DNA of 64,000 nucleotides from NCBI RefSeq assembly GCF_023856365.1, contig NW_026042788.1, positions 34,366 to 98,365 of the forward strand, written 5' to 3'. Position 1 is the first letter of the stretch; every line of letters starts with the position of its first letter. Below are positions 57,232 through 64,000 of the stretch, in pieces. A program made the translations under genes and the position numbers. This stretch comes from Brienomyrus brachyistius. Taxonomy: Eukaryota; Chordata; Actinopteri; Osteoglossiformes; Mormyridae. The notes below the pieces were generated by a model. The model ran no database searches. It worked only from the letters and a program-made list of their open reading frames with translations, and had not been told where the DNA came from.

Positions 57232-58755
57232 TGTTCCAAATCATGGGTGCATGTTACAAGTGCGGAACATATTTTAACTTAGTACTAACTTAGCATCATA
57301 TTTGATCTGATTCGACTGAATATCCCAGGTTTCCATCTCTCATGCATCTGGTGTGACGTGTTTTCAGACTCTCAGGCTGGCGCAAAGAAATCTTACGGGA
57401 ATTGAACGTCTCACTCCGGCCAGCTGACCAAAGTTCGGTAACCTTGGTATTGTGTGTAGGAGATTCGCTATAACTATAATTTCGTTCTCCATTTACATGC
57501 CCGTAGTGTCTTTAAGTGTTATGTAGTTTTGCCTGAAACGCAAAAATAAAACAAAGCAATTAAAGCCGATCAGTGGCTCAAATTGTGCTGTAGCGATTGA
57601 AGAACTTTTGTCGGAAGTTGGATTCGAACTTGGGATGCCTTACTTGGGAGAACAGAATACCAGAATAGAGTAGGTTAAGTCCAGCCTTGGCTTCCAAGCT
57701 GACGTTTTTCTACATATGTGCTTGTGTATCATGGACAGTAAGAGGGGGCAGGCAAGGAGAGAATTTCTCTCTTTGGGGATCAATAGAGTGTTGTTATTAT
57801 AACGTCTAAAAAGTATGATGGTCTGTCGATAAATCAATAAGAAAATAAATGAAGTCGTTTTCGCGAACACGCCGAATTATAACTATAATTTCGTTCTCCA
57901 TTTACATGCCCGTAGTGTCTTTAACCGGCTGCACAAACTGGATCCGCCTCCATTACGACACAACTTTGCCCTTATTGGCTTAAGAATTTAGTCACATACA
58001 TGACGTATATCTGCTATTTCTCCCGAGAAGCAGGTAAAGCAGTGGTAACTGCTTTGTAGTTAATTTACCTGGTAAAATTAAGTTTAAATAAATGATATAA
58101 ATACTGTAATAGTACTCGTGAGCTTTGTTTATTTGTTATTAGTTATTGTAATGTTGCGCTGCTTTATTTGTTTAATCGTCTAGTCTGTGGAGACATTCAA
58201 GTTAATCAAATAAGAATTGCACTGTACACTGTACATGACCATAAAAACTTTGTATCCTTGAAATAAATGTTTTTGATCTTTTCCTTGGCAGTTATCTTTT
58301 TACACAGGGCCTCTATGTACACGATAGTTTTTTTTTTCACGACTAACAGTATGGATCAGGAGTTGGTTATTGTAAAAGAAGTAATGTGCATGCAGGTGAT
58401 ATTTGTATAGATTTATCCACACCCTTGTAGCAGTGCTGCCATTGCAGTCAGATCTCGCAAACTAGGAGTATTAGTTGTCTTTATTTCTCTTTATTTCTTG
58501 ACGCCAACCCTCTCCATTAATCCGGGCTTGGGACTGGCACCTACCTGAGCTGGCTTGCTCCCTTAAGTGGCTGGGTTAGGCTAAACTATATATATATATT
58601 TACCAAGACTACAATAAAACATCTCGAAATGTGTAGTCTAGCAAAACGCAGTTTAAAGAAGGTAGCCTACCTGGCGAAATTGCAAACAAATTAAGGGCGT
58701 TAGGCAGCCTTTAGATCCTACCCATCATGCACTGCAGTTTTTTGCTAATTCCTCA
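57232..58755. other. Mostly unassigned; short repeats
   Basis: 'aactataatttcgttctcca' plus following bases occurs at 57470 and 57883. Bases 57720-57870 repeat part of the segmental unit. No gene is seen. Confidence 0.4.
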
Positions 58756-58765
58756 AATGGAAAAC

Positions 58766-59127
58766 TGTCCATCCATCCATCCATTTTCCAAACCGCTTAT
58801 CCTACTGGATCGCGGGGGGTCTGGAGCCTATCCCGGAAGCAATGGGCACGAGACAGGGAACAACTCAGGATGGCGGGCCAGCCCATCGCAGGGCACACTC
58901 ACACACTATTCACTCACGCATACACTCCTATGGGCAATTTAGCAACTCCAATTAGCCTCAGCATGTTTTTGGACTGTGGGGGAAACCAGAGTACCCGGAG
59001 GAAACCCCACGATGACATGGGTAGAACATGCAAACTCCACACACATGTGACCCAGGTGGAGACTCGAACCCGGGCCCTAGAGGTGTGAGGCAACAGTGCT
59101 AACCACTGCACCACCATGCTGCCCCCT
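58766..59127 (-). mobile_element. V-type SINE, full length
   Basis: Reversed SINE with (ATCC)n at the left and GGGGCAGCATGGTGGTGCAG at its head. Target duplication aaatggaaaac at 58755-58765 and 59128-59138. Confidence 0.88.
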
Positions 59128-59138
59128 AAATGGAAAAC

Positions 59139-59923
59139 CATTAAATACAAAAGGAAAACAAAAGTGCTGTAAGACTGTATACTTATGTGTATGTTAGTAA
59201 AGGCTGTAGCTGAAACAACGGACCCCACTAATTAGAAAGGGGTAATTGTACACATGTGGCATCCAGTATGTTCTTCTATAACAGTTTTTAAAAAAAAAAA
59301 AAAACTCACATTACACAAATTGGCACTATCAAAACGAGGATTATGGGGAAAATGGGGACTGTGATGGAGATTACATACACGTAGGCATGGTATTTAGTTT
59401 TTTTTTAATCTGGTCACCTTCCAGAGTAATTGTAAACTAAAACCATCTTCACCCTATTTGATTCTTTATAAATGGACAATCAGTCGTGCAGTAAATGGGG
59501 GTATAGAGAGACACAGAGCTTGTCTAACAAGAAACCCTGGGAAGCTAACATTAATAGGGTGGGTATGGATAGCAAAACCATTGATACAGATTACAGATTT
59601 ATATCTCACCTGAACCCTGGCGGGCTCCGTGCCAATAGGGGTTGGGATTAGGGTTAGTTAACTTAAGTAGTAATATTGATGTGTATATTCTCCTATTCTC
59701 CAGTCAGTGAATCGTGAAACGTAATGTTAATATGTTTCTATACCTATATGTTCTGCTTAAAAACCCATAAAGGCAAGCACAGTGTTTAGACATTCTGTTA
59801 CTTAGACTAGTAAACACTAAGATCCTTCAGCTTTCAATTAACCTGACACAACAGTCTAAACAACAAATGTGTGCCATGTCATTTGTCATCTTTACATCTT
59901 GTATCCTTTATATGGTAATTGGA
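59139..59923. other. Unassigned interval
   Basis: No gene or known repeat is recognised; poly-A and poly-T runs occur at 59290 and 59400. Confidence 0.3.
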
Positions 59924-59995
59924 TTTTCAAGGTGGAATTGCAGGTCGATCATTTTAAGGATCTAGATGTAAACCTCCCTGGTGTTGCTTTAATAT
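59924..59995 (+). repeat. Direct repeat flanking a Gypsy-like remnant, left
   Basis: 72 bp, closely similar to 61253-61324 ('acctccctggtgttgcttta' shared). Possibly leftovers of LTRs. Confidence 0.6.
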
Positions 59996-60099
59996 TTTTT
60001 TTGCACAATTTGCTTCACACACTTCCTCCAGCAGAGAAGCTTACAATACTACACCCCACCAAATGACTGGATGATGCCTTTTTATTTAAGGTCTGGCTG

Positions 60100-60620
60100 T
60101 GAGCCTCGATTACCGATACACTATCTTCAGGCTCCTGCCGGGATCAGTCAGTATGGTGGACCTTTGGAGGAATGGGTACAAAACCATCAGGAAAGTTTGC
60201 AGGTGCTTCAAGAGTATGTGAAGGCTTAGTTGGAGGAACAAGCCACACCACGAAATCGGAAACACAATGAGTTGGTTAATGATTAGGGGTTTGATGAAGG
60301 TCAGCTGGTGTGTTTGCGGAACCATGTTCGAGGTAAAATACAGGATCATTGGGATGCCTGTTTGTATATGGTAGTTCGGTGTCCCCAAGATCAGGGTGCA
60401 GTTTACTCTGCAACTCCAATGGAGGGGGACGGGGTTGTCCGTCAAGTTCACCGAACAGAGTTGCGTCCAGTACCACAGGGGGTTGTTATGTCAGGGGAAG
60501 ATGTTCTGGTAATGTCTCCTGAGTCTGGGTTGCCCACAGGGGCAACAGAAATGGAATCGGATGAGGACTCTGTGGTTTTACGGGGACAGGGCTGGTGGGA
60601 GGGGTCGCAATAGAGCATCC
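60100..60620 (+). pseudogene. Gypsy-like pol end (post-integrase) remnant
   Basis: The frame from 60308 reads VRGKIQDHWDACLYMVVRCP, then GAVYSATPMEGDGVVRQVHR and TELRPVPQG. This matches the segment after the integrase core in Gypsy elements, where a small barrel precedes the HR(T/S)xL ending. The earlier part (60200-60300) is broken by stops. No RT or integrase core is present. Confidence 0.6.
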
Positions 60621-61252
60621 ACAAGTAGGCCTCGTATAATGGAGGAGGTTATGTCCCCCCCGAGGTGTAGAGACCAGTTAAACGTTCGGTGAGGTCCACC
60701 ACTGGTCATCATACCAACCCTTATAAGTTACCACGGTCAGTGAATGATCGTTCGGTTGGGGAGGAAGACCAGTGGTTTGGGGATAGAATTCTTAGCTGTG
60801 ATCGTTGGGTCATCAATTTCATTTTGGGGGATGGATTGTAGCCAGGCAATTATAGGCAGGTATAGGAACTGCAGTTCGGACTGGAGGCATAGCCGGGGCG
60901 AGATGGCTGTGCATGTTCCGATGGTAGGGCATATTGGCAAAGGAGCAGGCACGGGAAAGACAGGCAGGGTCCTGATAGATTTGGGGGAGCATCGGCGGGC
61001 ATATTGAATTTGCAGTGTAGCAGCCTTTCTGTTTGCTTGTTTCAGGGGTGAACAATCTTATCCGCAAAGGGCCGGTGTGTATGCAGGTTTTCGCTGCAAC
61101 TCCCTAATTAGATTTCTAATTAGAGGACTGATTAGCTGAAGAGTCCTCATACCTGGTTTTGAAGAGCTGACCTAAAGGTTACCCCAAAAACCTGTTTTTT
61201 TTTTGTTTGAATGGGGCAGTGAGTCATGGGGTAAACTACTGTTCTTTAGGGG

Positions 61253-61324
61253 TTTTCAAGGTGGAATTACGGGTCGATAATTTTAAGGATCAGGTTGTAA
61301 ACCTCCCTGGTGTTGCTTTAATAT
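61253..61324 (+). repeat. Direct repeat flanking a Gypsy-like remnant, right
   Basis: Partner of 59924-59995, 1,329 bp downstream. Confidence 0.6.
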
Positions 61325-61796
61325 GTTTTATCTGAGGTTGTATCGTGTATTATCAAGCCAGCCGGCTTAGTGGCCTCGGGAGCGGGGTTTAGTGGGAGCA
61401 GCTGGCTAGTTTTATTTTCTTTTTTGTTTGTGTCTTTTTCTTTGTTGTATGTATATTTTGGGTTCATTATTAGGCAGGCTGGGCCTTTTGGCACCTGTAG
61501 TCTGGGTGCTGGATTGCCCATAGGGGTCTTTTTTATTGCTGTGATTTGCTGTGTCATTCACTAGTGTGATTTGTGCTGGATGTGTTTTTAAGGTTGTGCT
61601 GTGGCGTGTACCTGAGCAAACTTTGGGCAACCTGTTCTCTTGTTGGCTTTATTGACAAAGGGTGGATTAGTCTAATTACGGCCTGCTACAAATAGCTGCA
61701 TATAACGTATAAAAAAAATCACCTTATGGGTGCTCCGTAGGGTAGCAAGATCTTGAGTTTTTTTTACAGTACTCGGGTACGTTTTAAAATTTTCGA

Positions 61797-61896
61797 CCAA
61801 TCAGCAAACATTATTCTGACAGCATAGCTGGGAAACCAATGAAAAGTGAGTGCAACGTTCTAGAACTTGACTTCGGGTTGACGCTCCCTATAAAAG
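61797..61896 (+). promoter_or_regulatory. Candidate promoter: two CCAAT boxes and TATA
   Basis: CCAATCAG at 61797-61804, CCAAT at 61835-61839 and TATAAAAG at 61889-61896 have the spacing of a vertebrate core promoter. The ATG of the following open frame is about 90 bp further on. Confidence 0.5.
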
Positions 61897-61987
61897 AGCT
61901 GGGTACTGCTTCAAGGCGTTCAGTTGGCGCTACCTCCTGATAGAGTAGCACTGTACGGCTCTTGTTCCGTAAAACAACATCAAAAGG

Positions 61988-62277
61988 ATGAAAAAAAAAA
62001 CAATATTTAAAGAAGACGAAAAAAATCAATTTTTAAAGAAGACGAAAAAAACATCGTCTAAAAAAATAAGCCAAAAAAATAATATCCGAAGAAGGAAAAA
62101 CATGCAAAGTAAAAAAAAACAAACAAAAATAAAAAACAATATCCAAAGAAGAAGGAAAAAAACATCCAAAGGGAGAAAAGAAGAACTGAAGGGCCAACGA
62201 GGTAGGAGGAAATACAAATTTCGTTTCAGCACCGTTGGAGTGCCAAGCCGTGAAAAGCATTTGGCCAGAAGACAAGG
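61988..62277 (+). CDS. Candidate first exon of a lysine-rich protein
   Basis: I do not recognise this gene. An ATG at 61988 opens a frame with MKKKTIFKEDEKNQFLKK, TKKTSSKKISQKN and then GRRKYKFRFSTVG, very rich in Lys and Arg. A strong donor, CAAG|GTAAGTG, follows at about 62277. The nucleotide sequence is a degenerate purine repeat ('aaagaagacgaaaaaaa'), which could create a fortuitous open frame. The combination of CCAAT, TATA, ATG and donor in the right order is what makes it worth listing. No second exon was found before the window ends. Confidence 0.3.
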
Positions 62278-62869
62278 TAAGTGTTGTATCTGTTATTTTA
62301 AAACAGCGCTTTTCAAAATGCTGCTTTATAATCGTTTGAGATCGTTAGCCAGTGTGACAGCTGAAGGCTTTTTGAGTTTACCAACATAAAGTTTTATTTC
62401 TGTATTAGGACATTGTCAGGAACAATGATGTGTTCATCGCTATGATGTGGTCAAAAAGCGATGCATTGAATCTTAGAAACATTTGTGATTTTTCAAACGA
62501 TGCTTTTCCTTTTATTTAATCAGTAAAATTTCCATCGGTTTTATATAGTGCCCCTTGAAATATGTCTTTAGCTCATTTTCCGGGCATTTTACTAGAATGC
62601 ATCCTGAGAAATACACAAGCTCTGCTGCATTTCCGTGCCTCGATGTTTAGTGCCGAGTATAATTGTTGCAGTTGCCTTTTATATATTCCATGAGACCTGT
62701 TGGTACCAAGAGAAGTGTGAGACTGTCAGGGTGAATTTATCATACAATCGCACGCATAAATACCTGAGGGTTGCCAGTCCTTTTGCGTTGTTACAGGAGG
62801 ACTAGAGCTGACGAGTGTGTTTCTACACACTATCAAGGGCATTGTAGTACAGTTTTCTCAGGTGGGAGA

Positions 62870-63275
62870 ATGCTGCCGATCTCCTATTTGACAATACAGC
62901 CCTTGATATATTAGAATATTACAGAACTAGAAGCCTTTTGCAAGGAAGAATGTGAGAAAATCCCAAGTACAAGAACTGAAAGCCTTTCAGCTGGCTATAA
63001 GAAGCGCTTGTAAGCTGTGATATCTGGCAGAGGAGGTGTTACTAAGTACTGATTACGTAGGGTGCCCAAACTTTTGCAGAGTGCCATAATAATGTTTTTA
63101 TTTTGTAATTTTGTTCAATTTATGGCATAAAAAGTAACTATTCATCAATGTTTGCTGAAAATATTGTGTATTTTTCCCCCAGTTCCTAAAGAGACTGTAT
63201 TAACTGATATTGTTGCTTTTGTAATTGAAAAGATGTTATTTGTCAAGGGGTGCCAAACCTTTGCATAAGACTGTA
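62870..63275 (+). mobile_element. Tc1/mariner-like fragment
   Basis: 'gaatgtgagaaaatcccaag', 'gggtgcccaaacttttgcag' and the ending 'ggtgccaaacctttgcataa' are typical of the 3' part and terminal repeat of a Tc1/mariner-type element. No open transposase frame remains. Confidence 0.5.
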
Positions 63276-63277
63276 CA

Positions 63278-63400
63278 CAGTGTGTGTATGTGTTTATGTG
63301 AGTGTGTGTCTGTGTGTGTGTGTGTATATATATATATGTGTGTGTGTGTATATATTTCTGTATATGCATGTGTATATATATATTTATATATAGTTCACAC
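63278..63400. repeat. (TG)n/(TA)n microsatellite
   Basis: Alternating TG and TATA runs; open frames here are repeat artefacts. Confidence 0.85.
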
Positions 63401-63499
63401 ACATTCAAACTTATTTGAATACACATTCAAAATTATTTTTATTATTATTATTTTCGTTTTTTTTTTTTTTTTTGTGTTTTAAAATTTTTTATTTTTGCA

Positions 63500-64000
63500 A
63501 TGGAAATAAAAATAAAGCAGTCCTCCGTAGAGGAGGGGTGGTGGAGGGAATATATATATATATATACATATATATAAAATAATTGTCACACAACTGGGGT
63601 GACATGCCTATCCTGCTCACCCAATTTTAGTGCACTTTAGTTATGCATAATGACCTTCTAGTCTCGATACACCCATATATATATATGTATATATATATAT
63701 AGTTTTTTTTGTTTTTTTTTTTGCAATAGACAATAAAAATAACGCAGTTCTCCATAAAGGAGGGATGGTGGATGGAATATATATATACATATATATAAAA
63801 TAATTGTCACACAACCTGGGTGACATGCCTTGCCTGCTCACCCAGTTTTAGTGCACCTTAGTTATTCATAATGACCATCTAGTCTCGATACACCCATAAA
63901 TATATATGTATATATATATAGTTTTTTTAGTTTTTTTTTTGCAATAGACAATAAAAATAACGCAGTTCTCCATAAAGGAGGGATGGTGGATGGAATATAT
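63500..64000 (+). repeat. Tandem repeat of about 220 bp, running off the window
   Basis: Units are marked by 'cagtcctcc' at 63518 and 'cagttctcc' at 63745 and 63963 (periods 227 and 218). Each has (AT)n tracts and 'ataattgtcacacaac'. Confidence 0.85.

Noticed and set aside
63145..63482. Frames rich in Thr/His and Cys/Val
   Set aside because: Microsatellite translation.
1..64000. CRISPR array, bacterial operons or plasmid features
   Set aside because: No regularly spaced short repeats with unique spacers; the introns, SINEs and receptor exons are vertebrate.

Overview
The window looks like teleost fish genomic DNA. Three things point there: exons of a novel immune-type receptor (NITR, a family known from bony fish), full-length DANA/V-type SINEs with (ATGG)n tails and target-site duplications, and the mix of L2, CR1-like, Tc1/mariner, piggyBac, hAT and retroviral sequences. 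No complete housekeeping gene is visible. Nearly all coding potential belongs to mobile elements, and most of it is broken. Some splice sites below are predicted by eye.

Layout. 1-5,000: a retroviral gag-like remnant split by a CR1-like LINE, then an old LINE split by a solo LTR. 5,000-9,800: SINE, LINE and hAT fragments. 10,726-22,664 (minus): one NITR gene with leader, V, I, transmembrane and ITIM-tail exons. Its V-I intron holds a 7.65-kb endogenous retrovirus in antisense (13,523-21,176, identical LTRs). 23,000-30,000: SINE, LINE fragment, two small transposable elements with clean target duplications, a CpG-rich block beside a perfect hairpin, and a broken integrase-core gene. 30,637-33,286: a large inverted repeat.

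34,612-48,097 is the most unusual structural block. A 3.77-kb composite element, made of two piggyBac 3' halves in opposite orientation with an L2 reverse transcriptase between them, occurs twice. The two copies are inverted to each other, almost identical, and each ends exactly at TTAA. Between them lie a SINE-bearing DNA transposon, a second gag remnant, a solo LTR and two LINEs. 48,100-54,300: SINEs, a LINE fragment and a spliced transposase-derived gene remnant with a hAT MITE in an intron. 54,500-57,230: a Tc1-like remnant and a duplicated block with four tRNA-Glu-like sequences inside a terminal-inverted-repeat element. 57,300-64,000: a Gypsy-like integrase remnant, a promoter-plus-first-exon candidate coding a lysine-rich peptide, a Tc1-like fragment and a roughly 220-bp tandem repeat running off the end.

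The best candidate for something undescribed is in the retroviral pro-pol frame. Between the protease and the reverse transcriptase lies a segment of about 150 residues with paired HVT and HVS motifs, as in 2H phosphoesterases, enzymes that several unrelated RNA viruses use against the 2-5A/RNase L pathway. The composite piggyBac is the second.
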